From positions 66,354,850-66,418,849 of the forward strand of contig OY776132.1 in the NCBI GenBank assembly GCA_963675135.1: a stretch of DNA of 64,000 bases, read 5' to 3'. Below are positions 47,908-58,124 of this stretch, piece by piece. Each line of letters starts with the position of its first letter. The first letter of the stretch is position 1. The translations under genes were made by a program, and so were the position numbers. Source of the stretch: Galeopsis tetrahit. Lineage: Eukaryota > Streptophyta > Magnoliopsida > Lamiales > Lamiaceae. Under the pieces are notes generated by a model, which made no database searches, was not told where the DNA came from, and saw nothing but the letters and a program-made list of their open reading frames with translations.

Positions 47908-49372
47908 TGTTGGTCCTTGGTGGAGTATGACACAAGTGTATGGGGGGGGGGAATGCACTTGTGTATGCAAATTCTTTTCTTTTAAAACAAAACTGGTCTT
48001 ATCAGGCAGGTTGTCTCACAACTGGCCTGAGTGTGAACTTTGATAGATACTTGTCCTACTGATTACTATTGAGTGATCAGTTGGCTAAATATCTAAAAGA
48101 GTTGCTAAGTGCGGAATGTGGTTGGCCTTTGACTTAAAGAAATACTCCAAGTTAATTTCTGAAAAGACATTTATCAGGGACTTTGTCCAAAACAGTTTTT
48201 CTCACTTACTGAGTTTGCTTGTTTGAAAATATGATTGAATGTAAGTGCAATAAAGAAAACAATAAGTAAATGGCACACAAGTTTATAGTGGTTCAGAGAC
48301 TCAAGCTCCTACATCCACTTTCACTCTAACAGTCCTTAACTCCTCACTTCTACAACAAACACTCTCTTCACTAAAAGAGATAAGGGTTTGAGGTTTGGTT
48401 CCAACTAGTTGAGATATCCTTTACAATAAGAACAGTGTAAAGGCTTAGGATATCTCTATGCTAAGCTTTGGATGTTTACAAAGATTGGCTTAGCTAATTG
48501 AAGTGATTCAGGAAACTTGGGATTCTGAAGAACAGCTTGGTTTCCTTTGAAAGCTTGATAATAGTTTGATAGCTTGTAGTTGGATAATGAATCCCTTTGA
48601 TCACTTCTGTATTTATAGACAATTTTGAACAACTAACCGTTGGAGGGATAGCAATTCAAATATGTCTATTTGCAGCACCATTGAAACGGCTATGAAGCTT
48701 GGCATCCTTTTATCCACTGTGTAAAGGGGCTCTTCAATGGTTGCTTGAATGAATGTGTTGACTTCTGAAAAATGCGGCTGAGAAGACTTGTGTCAGATTC
48801 CAAATATGCACATCTCCCAAGGTTGATTTGTGGCAAACTCTACACTCAACCAACGGTCAGATGGGACAAGCTCCCTGAACATTCCTGCTGCAATTTAGAA
48901 TGTTCCAACATTCATTCAATGCTTCACTCTTTAATGCTCTAAGTCTTCAATGCTTGGTTCAGGCATGATTGGCAATTAATGCTTCATTGAATGTGTCTTC
49001 TGTAAGCTTTGGCATTCAATGCTCTTGATCATTTGTACTTCAACTGTCTTGATCATTTGCATTTATGAGCATTGCTTCACTGTTCTTTGATCTCTTCAGC
49101 TCAGTTGTCCACTTGGTCAGCTTGTCTTGAAAGTTCAGCAACTTTGGCCTAGACTTTTAACACTTATCAAGCTGCCTAACATTCCAGCTTTGGACAACTA
49201 TCCTGAACACTAAGGTCTCACAACATTTCTGAGACTTTTAGACTTAAGCATTCTACTATCTCAAGTGTTCTGAGACAACTTGCCTGAACTAGACTTGAGC
49301 TTATCTCAACTGATCTGTACATCATCAATTAGGGGTTTTGGTATCTAGATCAAAATCATTTTATTCCCAACA
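47908..49372 (-). repeat. 3' LTR (1,465 bp)
   Basis: Plus-strand ends are TGTTGGTCC... and ...CCCAACA. It lacks a 148-bp block present in the other LTR (61,161-61,308). The deletion junction falls at a shared tttc, suggesting microhomology-mediated loss. A TATA box (minus CTATAAATAC) is at 48609-48618. Confidence 0.95.
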
Positions 49373-49386
49373 ATTTCCCCCTTTTT
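49373..49386 (-). other. Polypurine tract
   Basis: On the minus strand AAAAAGGGGGAAAT directly abuts the 3' LTR. This is the expected primer site for plus-strand DNA synthesis. Confidence 0.85.
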
Positions 49387-49690
49387 GATGATGCCAAAAC
49401 CTATTACAAAGGGAACTTGACTTATACTATACTTTACCTTCAGGATGAGAGAACTGGTCAATTTTCCTGAAAGAAACTGTTAGCACAATAAATCAAGTAT
49501 ATATGTAATGTCAGGTTAGTTGAGATAATGAGTTGTTATCTCTTAATAGAAAATCAGTGGTCCTTTTATATATCATCAAGCATTACAGATCAGAAAATCA
49601 AAAAGGACAACAAGACTGATACAAAGAAAACAGAATGACAACATCATAAGCAATCATAAAAACCAGATAGGGAAGAGATAGACTTATCCA

Positions 49691-52600
49691 TCAGAGAGTT
49701 CCATCATCTTGAGGAGCAATGCCATATTGAGTCCAGACCCTTTTCTTCAGCTCCCAAACATCCTTGTTGGAGCCTCTAGGGCCAATCTTCATCTTCTCCA
49801 TCTTCATGATGTTGATGAGCTCCTCCAGAATCTTTCCCTCATCAATTAAGTTCCCATTGAACTTAGGGGGCATGTACAGAATTGGACCAGGGGCCTTGAA
49901 TTCAACTCTTGCCATCTCAGTTGCTGCAAACAGCTTTTGGTAGAGGTCCCTATGGTTCTCAAACATGAACTGGACAAAGACTTCATCTACACTCTCTTCA
50001 AGCCACTTTCCAATGACATAAAAGTCATATACAAAATTTCTCTTGGCCTCCTCCCATGCATCATTTAGTGAGATTGGAACCCACTTATCATGGTGAGGGT
50101 ACTGAGTGTCCCATCTTTGCAGCATCTGAGGTTTGAGCCTTTTGTAAGAAGCCCTCCTTCTTGGAGCTTTGAAGTTTGCCCTTCTCTCATCCCTTGCTTT
50201 GTTGGCCTCAACCAACTGATCCATCCTCTCTTTAGCTCTTTGAAGAGCTAGCTTCTCCTGTGTTTCTGGATCTTTCCCAAATCCTTCTTCAAACAATTTG
50301 GAAGGATCATCAGCAAGCTTGGGCAGTTTGACTTCAGGCTCTCTGTCCTGTTCTTCTTCTTCAACCTCTACTTCTTCAATGGCAGGCAGCTTGGCTGCTT
50401 TCTTCAATCTCTTAGATTGTCTCAATGGAGTTGTTTCTTCAGTCTGGAATTCTGATGGCAAAGTCAGGCTAGTTGGGAATTCATTGAAGGCTTGCAATTC
50501 CTTCATTTTTCTTTCAGATGACCTTGTCACCTTCCCCCTTACTTCAGCAACCTTCTCTTTGGGGTCAAGTCCTGCTGACTCACCACCAGGCCTTTGTTGC
50601 TTCCTTGCCTGACTCTCCATTGCAGACATCATGGACTCTTTAACAGCAATTTGAATCTGCTCTTCCTTAGTCAAGCTTTCAATATCCATTGGGCCTTTGC
50701 CTTTCCCAATGTCTTCTACTGCCTCCTCCTCAATTTCAGGGACCTTCTCCTTTCCCTTAGGTTCACCAATCACCAAGGTTTCCTTTGCCCTTGCTCTCTC
50801 TCTTTCCCCCTTTTTGGCATTATCAAAACATTGGGGCTTTAATTCACTCATATAGACTGAGAGATGTGAGTGGGCTTGAGTGAGGGACTTCAACTCCTGC
50901 AGTAGATAAACATTCTCATTATGAATGTTTTGCATTTTGTCATCTGCCATGCTTAAGAAAGTGTGAACTGGCTTCATCTTTTGAGTAACAATTGCATCCA
51001 ATGTGGCTTTCAGTGATTGATCAAGTTTGGCCTGAAGTTGTTCAGTGAGGTTGGCCACAACTTGATCATACACTTTGGCCATAAGTTCAACAGTGAACTT
51101 CTCAGCAGCCTCCTTCACCATAGCAGCTTTCAATTCTTCAGCCTTCCTTCTCTGGGCTGCTGTCCTCTGCCTTAAAGCATCCTTGATTGTTTTTCTCAAG
51201 GCTTTCACATTATGCTTGTACAAATCTTTGAGACCCTGCTGCTCTTTCTTCAGAGATCTTGTGAATTTTCCCATAGCATCCTTGGCCTTTGTCACTTCAG
51301 TTGAAACTGTTTGCAGTCCAGTTTCAACTCCACAAATTCTTGCATCTAATGTGGGCAGGATCACCTCCTCTGAGCCAGTTAGCCTCATCTCCACAGAGGC
51401 TAGAGTCTTTCCTTGGCCATCCAGAGTATCAATTGTTGCTGCATGTGCCTTCCCAACTTCCCTGACCAAAGTATCCAACTTCTCTGATTGTTCTTCAATG
51501 ATAGATGCAGTTTGAGTAGCAATCTGAAAGCCAGCTTCAGTGGTGTTGGCTTGCTCAAAGTACAACTTATTCAAGGTGGATACATTGGCTGATACTGCCT
51601 CAAGATCAATATCAGTATCAACTTGAATATCTGTAAGGGAGGCATCTGCAAAAAATTGCTCAATTGTAACAGCAACAGAATCTGCAAAACTAAGAGTGTT
51701 AGTAAAATCTCCCTCAACACCCTCATTTTTTATTTCTCCCATAAGGCCTGATACATCAGCACCTTCTCTCTCATTTTCAACTAAATTCTTTTCTTCAATA
51801 TTCATTTCAGATGGACTCACATTTACTGGAGAATCAGGCCTCCTTTCACCAAGGGATTCATCAAGTTCAGATTTGACTTGAAGAATTGCCTGACTCTCAT
51901 ATTGGGCTGCACCCAATATTTCTACTTCATCTCCCTCTATTTGTGGTGCACTCAGGGAACCTGTAATCACACAATCCTCACCATCATCTCCCTCTGAATT
52001 TTCACCACTATCAGCCTTTTCAACTCCTTCCATTCCTAAACCTGACACCTCTATATCCTCAACAGGATCCACAGAGGGCAGTTGTTGGGAGATCACAGTG
52101 CTTGGGCATCCCAAGGCCACTGAGTCATCCTGAATGACTAAAGGCTGGTCAATGTCCAACTGTCCTGACATTGATGAGGCTTTAGCCAAACTAGCTTCTC
52201 CCATGGAAGTCTCAACATTGTCAAGCTGTGCCTCAGGTTCAGAAGAACCATCCTTGGCCAATGCATCTTGGACTGAGTCACCATCTTTGGTCAACTCCTC
52301 TGAATGATCAGAGTCCTTAACAGAATGATAGGTCAAGTAATGTACCTGAGCAGAGTTGAGGCCAGGAGGATTGGGATTGGTGTTATCATCATCATTATCA
52401 TCATCAGGTGGGCTATTAGGATGCTTGATTCCCTGTGCAATTCTTTCTCTTTCAGCAAGCACCTTTTCATGAACAATGGTGCAGAACAAGGCCTCAGTGG
52501 TTAAAACACTGGATTTCTTCACATTTGCAAAGTGTAAGAGCCTGTTCTCTTCAACCTGCCACCAGTTAGCTCCCTTATCCTTGATAGCTTGAGCTATCTC

Positions 52601-54478
52601 CACAATTGTTCTATCCTTGATCTCAACAAGAGCTCTGAGATCATAGAACTGTTGTTGCAGCCTAGGATAAGACTTCAATCCAGGATACAACTCATCCACA
52701 TTAGCCTTAGCAATCTGCCTCAGCATCCCCTCATAAGTGTATTCTTCACCACTTTCATCTTCAGAAGAGTTGGCTTGGGATTCAAGAGGGTTGGATTGGG
52801 ATTCAGGTAGGCTTGGCTGGATTTCAGGTAGGTTTGATTCAGAAGAGTTGGGTTCAGAAGAGCTTAAGACAAGTTGGGATTCAGGTGCTTTTGAGAGCAA
52901 TGTGCCTGAAGAGGTAATTGGAATGGCTGGAATGGGTGGGAGAACAACTTGATCACCTTCTTGAAGAACAGTTTCAAGAAGTTTGGTATATGAGAGGAGT
53001 CTTGGATCAAGTGGGGAAAAAGGTCTATCCTCAAGATTGACCAAATCTGCCAGCATATCAATACCTGCTCTGTCAGGGGCACCTTCAGGGGAGTAAACCT
53101 TCTTGGCAATGATTGGGGCATCTTCAGGAGTCTTGCACTCCTCTCCTTCATGCCTTGATGGAGATATTCTTCTGGACTGAATATCAGGAGAGTTGTCTTC
53201 AGGGCTGTTGGGCTTTGACTTGGACTTGGAGTTAGACTTACTTGCTTGTCTAATCTCCTTGAAGAATTCTTTCTTCTTCTTCTCCTCTTCCATCAACTTC
53301 TGCTTCTCAGAAGTTTTGATTATCCTTCTCCTCCTTTCAGATCTTGTGGGCTGATCAAGATCCCTGAATTCTGTTACACTTTCAGGCTGTAAGGGGACAA
53401 CCTCTCTGAATTCTTCACCCTCTTCAGGGGGGTTGACTCCTTCATCATCAACCTTCTCAATCTCCTCAAAAGTGGCTCCTCCACTTCTTGACTGGCTTTC
53501 TGGTGAAGATTCACTCAGAATCTTCTTCATCTTCTTCATCTTTGGCTGAACTTTTGGTGGTTGGGCTTTCCTCTTCCTTGGAGAGGCTCTGGTTGCTGGA
53601 ACAGCTGCAACAGCTTTCTTGGAGGCAGCCTCCTGCTTCCTCTTTTTTGTCTTAGAAGACAGCTTTCTGAACATCACCTTTTGAGCAGGAAAAGGCTTTG
53701 GCTTTGCTTGTAGGTGGGTGTAATGAGCAAATCTTTCCAAGAGCAGGCTGGCTCTTGTGCAGAACTGAAGTCTTCCATCTACCACCACCTTGTGGTGCTT
53801 CACCTCCTTAAACTTGAATTTCTCATTCATCATTTTGTCCAAGATAAAACTTTTCCAGTCAAACTTGACTCTCTTCTCAGCAGAGTCAATCACAGCAGCC
53901 ATCACTTTCAGTTTTGGCATACTGACTTGTTCAACACTTCCAGAATGGCTCAACAAGCTTTTCACAACACAATCAAACAAATGCCTATAAACAGGCTTTA
54001 ATGTGTTCTTGTTCTGAGCACTTACAAGTTTCTTTGGTTCTATCATCCATGGATAGTAGAAGTCCTGATCATCTCCTTCCTTGTACATTTCTGGATTCTG
54101 GCCTTCTGAAGGTAGCCCAAAGCTAGCATCCAAATCCTCAGCAGTGAAGATGATGGTGTGTTGGCTTTCTTCATCTTCATCTTCTTCAGCATATGTGAGC
54201 TTGGTGCACACATCTCCCTTTTTGCCCTTCCATCTGAGATGGGCAAAGAAATCTGCCATGAATGGATTCAGGCATGAATCAGGCTTGGTGCCAAAAAAAT
54301 TTTCTAGGCCTGCTTCCTTAAGCCAATGGAGTACAGGATGTACTTCTGTATCTGGGCTATCAAAAGCCACTAATTTTTCAAACCAAAGAGAGCTTGGATT
54401 GCTGAGATAGGAGAAATCAATGTCCAAGGAGGAGTCATTGAAATCTACAAGTTCTTCTCTTTTGATTTTGGGTGCCAT
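49691..54478 (-). CDS. Third ORF of the retrotransposon: 1,595-aa hydrophilic coiled-coil protein
   Basis: One uninterrupted frame downstream of pol, starting ATGG in good plant context. Residues 1-270 form a compact, folded-looking domain (SLWFEKLVAFDSP, HWLKEAGLENFFGT, IIFTAEDLDASFGLP, LKPVYRHLFDCVVKSLLSH). This has the flavour of the 'putative plant transposon protein' domain of plant retroelements. A basic lysine-rich segment follows (RKRKAQPPKVQPKMKKMKK), a nuclear-signal-like stretch, then a long acidic/Ser-Pro-Glu region with repeated PESQ words. A coiled coil covers about 1,030-1,200 (KALRKTIKDALRQRTAAQRR). A basic, then structured C-terminus ends the protein (LQRWDTQYPHHDKWVPISLN). 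I see no signal peptide, transmembrane segment or glycoprotein features, so the usual label 'env-like' for this position is not supported. Function unknown. It is intact while pol is broken. Confidence 0.85.
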   Translation of the reverse strand: MAPKIKREELVDFNDSSLDIDFSYLSNPSSLWFEKLVAFDSPDTEVHPVLHWLKEAGLENFFGTKPDSCLNPFMADFFAHLRWKGKKGDVCTKLTYAEEDEDEESQHTIIFTAEDLDASFGLPSEGQNPEMYKEGDDQDFYYPWMIEPKKLVSAQNKNTLKPVYRHLFDCVVKSLLSHSGSVEQVSMPKLKVMAAVIDSAEKRVKFDWKSFILDKMMNEKFKFKEVKHHKVVVDGRLQFCTRASLLLERFAHYTHLQAKPKPFPAQKVMFRKLSSKTKKRKQEAASKKAVAAVPATRASPRKRKAQPPKVQPKMKKMKKILSESSPESQSRSGGATFEEIEKVDDEGVNPPEEGEEFREVVPLQPESVTEFRDLDQPTRSERRRRIIKTSEKQKLMEEEKKKKEFFKEIRQASKSNSKSKSKPNSPEDNSPDIQSRRISPSRHEGEECKTPEDAPIIAKKVYSPEGAPDRAGIDMLADLVNLEDRPFSPLDPRLLSYTKLLETVLQEGDQVVLPPIPAIPITSSGTLLSKAPESQLVLSSSEPNSSESNLPEIQPSLPESQSNPLESQANSSEDESGEEYTYEGMLRQIAKANVDELYPGLKSYPRLQQQFYDLRALVEIKDRTIVEIAQAIKDKGANWWQVEENRLLHFANVKKSSVLTTEALFCTIVHEKVLAERERIAQGIKHPNSPPDDDNDDDNTNPNPPGLNSAQVHYLTYHSVKDSDHSEELTKDGDSVQDALAKDGSSEPEAQLDNVETSMGEASLAKASSMSGQLDIDQPLVIQDDSVALGCPSTVISQQLPSVDPVEDIEVSGLGMEGVEKADSGENSEGDDGEDCVITGSLSAPQIEGDEVEILGAAQYESQAILQVKSELDESLGERRPDSPVNVSPSEMNIEEKNLVENEREGADVSGLMGEIKNEGVEGDFTNTLSFADSVAVTIEQFFADASLTDIQVDTDIDLEAVSANVSTLNKLYFEQANTTEAGFQIATQTASIIEEQSEKLDTLVREVGKAHAATIDTLDGQGKTLASVEMRLTGSEEVILPTLDARICGVETGLQTVSTEVTKAKDAMGKFTRSLKKEQQGLKDLYKHNVKALRKTIKDALRQRTAAQRRKAEELKAAMVKEAAEKFTVELMAKVYDQVVANLTEQLQAKLDQSLKATLDAIVTQKMKPVHTFLSMADDKMQNIHNENVYLLQELKSLTQAHSHLSVYMSELKPQCFDNAKKGERERARAKETLVIGEPKGKEKVPEIEEEAVEDIGKGKGPMDIESLTKEEQIQIAVKESMMSAMESQARKQQRPGGESAGLDPKEKVAEVRGKVTRSSERKMKELQAFNEFPTSLTLPSEFQTEETTPLRQSKRLKKAAKLPAIEEVEVEEEEQDREPEVKLPKLADDPSKLFEEGFGKDPETQEKLALQRAKERMDQLVEANKARDERRANFKAPRRRASYKRLKPQMLQRWDTQYPHHDKWVPISLNDAWEEAKRNFVYDFYVIGKWLEESVDEVFVQFMFENHRDLYQKLFAATEMARVEFKAPGPILYMPPKFNGNLIDEGKILEELINIMKMEKMKIGPRGSNKDVWELKKRVWTQYGIAPQDDGTL

Positions 54479-54597
54479 GGATAATATGAGAATTGGGTAG
54501 GTTTATGAAGAAGAGTTGCAGGTTTTGAGAGGATTTGAAAGAACTTGAGTGTTTTGGAAATTATGAGTGCGTAAGGATGGAAGTAAAAACTGAGGAG

Positions 54598-54605
54598 TTT
54601 ATATA
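54598..54605 (-). promoter_or_regulatory. Internal TATA box for the third ORF
   Basis: On the minus strand catatataaactcc contains a canonical TATATAAA 120 bp before the ORF start. What follows is a pyrimidine-rich leader (cctcagtttttacttccat, then cctctcaaaacctgcaact) without an upstream ATG, like an ordinary plant promoter and 5' UTR. Inference: a separate mRNA may be made for this ORF. Confidence 0.5.
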
Positions 54606-55153
54606 TGTGGGGAGTTTATTAACCGCTGGTTAATAGAGAATAACAGTGAGTAAAAGTAAGAACCAATTGGATAAAGTGGGGTAGTGGGCTTTAGGCGGTT
54701 TGATGGAAGTTTAATGCAAATCAATGGTCTTGATGATGGTTCAAGAATTCATGAAATCCCAATTAAGATTTTGCATTAAATGCTGATTTGCCTTTTTGAT
54801 GGTAGAAATCTTTATAGCACACTCCATCCTAAAATGGCCTACTCTTAGACCAAGAAATCTTTTAAATGTCTAATCAATGCTAAAAATAGCAATGATTATC
54901 CAATTAACTCGGACAAACATCCTGAGATGTGCTTTGATTTCTGTGAAGGTCAAACTGCCTGATGAACTTGCCTGAGTGGGTCCCAAAGTTGCTGACTGGG
55001 TCCCACTTGGACAAAGCTCCTGACCAACATTGCTGAACAACATAGGGACAACCTTGCTGAGTTTCCCTCTTTGGCTGACTGCTTCAGTGAGGTTGGTCAA
55101 CTTTGCTGAAGTTCAACTTGATGAACTTCCCCCTTCATATGAGCTTTCTTTCC
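54606..55153 (-). other. Spacer between pol and the third ORF
   Basis: About 550 bp without a long open frame on the element's strand. It contains repeated 'cctga'/'gctga' words similar in style to the LTR. It may hold the upstream part of the internal promoter. Confidence 0.45.
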
Positions 55154-56932
55154 TCATTTCTCCATCTTGCCTGGATCAAGTAAGCCCAATTCAGCTGACA
55201 ATTCCAAGAACCTTGCTTCAGCTAGAGGCTTAGTCAAGATATCAGCTTTTTGCTTATCAGTGTGAATTTTGACAAGCTTGATATCTTTCTTCTCCACATG
55301 ATCCCTTATGAAGTGATGCTTGATATCCACATGCTTGCATCTGGTGTGGAGCACTGGATTCTGTGAGATGGCAATTGCACTATTGTTATCACAGAATATT
55401 GGCACTTCATTTGTGATGACTTTGTAGTCTCTAAGTTGCTGCCTGAGCCAAAGTATCTGAGCACAGAAACTTCCAGCTGCTACATATTCTGCTTCAGTTG
55501 TTGAAGTTGCAACTGTATTTTGCTTCTTGGAGAACCATGAGATAAGCTTGCTGCCCAAGAATTGACATGTTCCTGAGGTGGATTTTCTGTCAATTCTACA
55601 ACCTCCATAGTCTGCATCTGAATATCCAGTGAGCTCAATGTTGTCATCAGCTGGATACCACAATCCAAGATTCTCAGATCCTTTGAGATATCTTAGGATT
55701 CTCTTGGCAGCATCAAGATGACTCTTCTTTGGATTGACTTGGAATCTTGCACACACTCCAACTGCAAATGTGATATCAGGCCTGCTTGTAGTGAGATATA
55801 GCAAGGATCCTATGATTCCCCTGTAGTTAGTGGAGTTTGTTGACTCTCCACTTTCATCAGGATCCATTTTCCAGTTAGTATTCATAGGAATTCTGACTGG
55901 CTTGCTTGTAGCACATCCAAATTTCTTGATCATGTCCCTTGTATACTTGGCCTGATTGATGAATATTCCCTTCTTTGATTGAGTGACTTGAAGTCCTAAG
56001 AAGAAATTCATCAATCCCATCATGGACATCTCAAATTTGCTCTGCATGAGTTTTGAGAACTTCTCACATAGCCTCTCATTTGGAGATCCAAATATAATGT
56101 CATCCACATAGATTTGGACTAACAAGATATCATCTCCTTCACAGATTCTGAACAAGGTTCTGTCAACAGTGCCTTTGACAAAACCATGATCTAAGAGAAA
56201 CTGTGATAAGGTGTCATACCAAGCTCTTGGAGCTTGCTTTAAGCCATATAGAGCTTTCTTCAATCTGTACACCTTGTCTCCATCTTCAAAGCCTGGGGGC
56301 TGTTCCACATATACTTCTTCTTTGAGCACCCCATTGAGAAATGCACTTTTTACATCCATTTGATACACTTTGAACCTCATGTGAGCTGCATATGCTAAGA
56401 AGAGTCTGATTGCCTCAAGTCTGGCCACTGGAGCAAAGGTCTCATCATAATCAATCCCTTCAGATTGACAATATCCCTTGGCCACCAGTCTTGCTTTGTT
56501 CCTCACAATGATGTCATTTTCATTTTTCTTGTTTTTGAACACCCATTTGGTTCCAATGACATCTTGATGAGTTGGCCTATCTACCAGCTCCCAAACTTCA
56601 TTTCTGGTAAACTGGTTCAGCTCCTCTTGCATGGCTATGATTAAGTTGGTATCCTGTAGTGCTTCCTCAATGTCTTTTGGTTCCTGTTCTGAAAGGAAAC
56701 AACAAAACAAAGCACTTTCTCCATGAAATCTTCTAGTTTTGATCCCTTCACTTGGATTGCCAAGTATGATATTCAGGTTTCTATCCCTGAACTCATCAAT
56801 AGATTCATCAAACACAACATGAGGTGTTTCTTCCACAACAAGAGTTTTGCAATTGTAAACTCTGTAAGCCTTGCTGATTTGTGAATATCCAACAAATATT
56901 CCTTCATCAGCTTTGCTGTCAAAAGCTTTCAA
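55154..56932 (-). pseudogene. pol: Pol, 3' part: reverse transcriptase and RNase H
   Basis: The frame opens with the integrase C-terminal region (FVGYSQISKAYRVYNCKT). Reverse transcriptase follows, with GTKWVFKNKKNENDIIVRNK, MDVKSAFLNGVLKEEVYVEQ and the catalytic YVDDIIFGS. RNase H is next, with YSDADYGGCRIDRKSTSGTC, TTEAEYVAA and the final HIDIKHHFIRD-like helix (KHVDIKHHFIRDHVE). Catalytic acids are present. It is separated from the 5' part by a frame break at 56,928-56,947, so I call it a pseudogene although the domain itself reads clean. Confidence 0.9.
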
Positions 56933-58124
56933 TTGCTTTCAATTGCTCTTTCCCATTATTGTGAATGAAACACTTACAACCAAATATGTGAAAATAAGCA
57001 ACAGTGGGCAATCTACCTTTCCATATTTGATATGGGGTTTTACCTTGTCCTTTGGTGATTAAGGACCTGTTTTGAGTGTGACATGCAGTGCTAATGGCTT
57101 CAGCCCAGAACCTTTTAGGCAGTGTGGATTCAGCAATCAATGTTCTTGTTGCCTCTTTCAAGGTCATGTTCCTTCTTTCAGCAACCCCATTTTGTTGAGG
57201 TGTTCTTGCTGCTGAAGTTTCATGAGTGATGCCATTCTTGCTGCAGTACTCATTGATGTATGAGTTTATGAATTCAGTGCCTTTGTCTGATCTGATCTTG
57301 ACAATACTTAGGCCCTTTTCATTGCTCAATCTCATCATCAATTCAGGTAGCTTGACTTGGGTCTCCTTTTTGTTCAGCAAGAATACTACCCAAGTGTACC
57401 TGGAAAAATCATCAACAACAACTAAAGCATATTTTCTTCCATTTATACTTACTGGGATTATTGGTCCAAATAAATCCATATGCAGTAGTTGAAGAACTCT
57501 CTCAGTTGAGATGACAGGCTTCCCTTTGAATGAAGCTTTGATCTGCTTTCCTTCCTGACATGGCTGGCATATGTGCTCTTTGGTGAACACTTGATTTGGC
57601 AGCCCTTTAACTAGAGAGTTTCTTGCAATCTTGTTGATGGTTTTGAAGTTCAGGTGGTTTAGTCTCTTGTGCCACAGCCAGCTTTGCTCACTTGTGCTTT
57701 TGGCAACAAGACAAACTGCTTTAGGGGTTTTGCTCCAATCTGCAAAATAGACATTTCCCTTTCTCACCCCTGTTAGTAGCACCTGTTGTGTTGATGTGTT
57801 TTTGATAGTACATTCATTTGGTGCAAATTCAACACAATATCCTTTATCACAAATTTGACTTATAGACAACAAGTTATATTTTAGGCCTAGGACATATGAG
57901 ACATCAGTAATTTTAACACTACCAATGTTTAATGTACCATAACCTCTTGTGATCCCTTGAGAGCTGTCTCCAAAGGTTACTGAAGGACCATCCTTTTCTA
58001 TGAAATCTGAGAGAAGCTCCTTGTTTCCAGTCATGTGTCTTGAATATCCACTGTCCAAGTACCATGCTGTTTTCTTGTTGATGCTTCTCTTCTTCTTGTG
58101 GTCCTTGCAACCCTGCAAAGTCAA
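56919..58124 (-). pseudogene. pol: Pol, 5' part: protease and integrase
   Basis: Protease region WYLDSGYSRHMTGN carries the DSG active site; many relatives have Cys where this has Tyr. The integrase zinc-binding HHCC follows (LWHKRLNHLNFKTIN ... HICQPCQEGKQ). The catalytic core has D (LLHMDLFGP), D (IRSDKGTEF) and E (QQNGVAERRN), then the typical FWAEAISTACHTQNRS. The frame ends at a TGA created by a 10-bp tandem duplication (tttcaattgc at 56928-56937 and 56938-56947). At its 5' end it overlaps the gag stop in a different frame. Confidence 0.9.

Noticed and set aside
50298..54410. Several 60-146-codon plus-strand open frames opposite the 1,595-aa ORF
   Set aside because: They are antisense shadows of a long, codon-biased minus-strand frame and show no domain.
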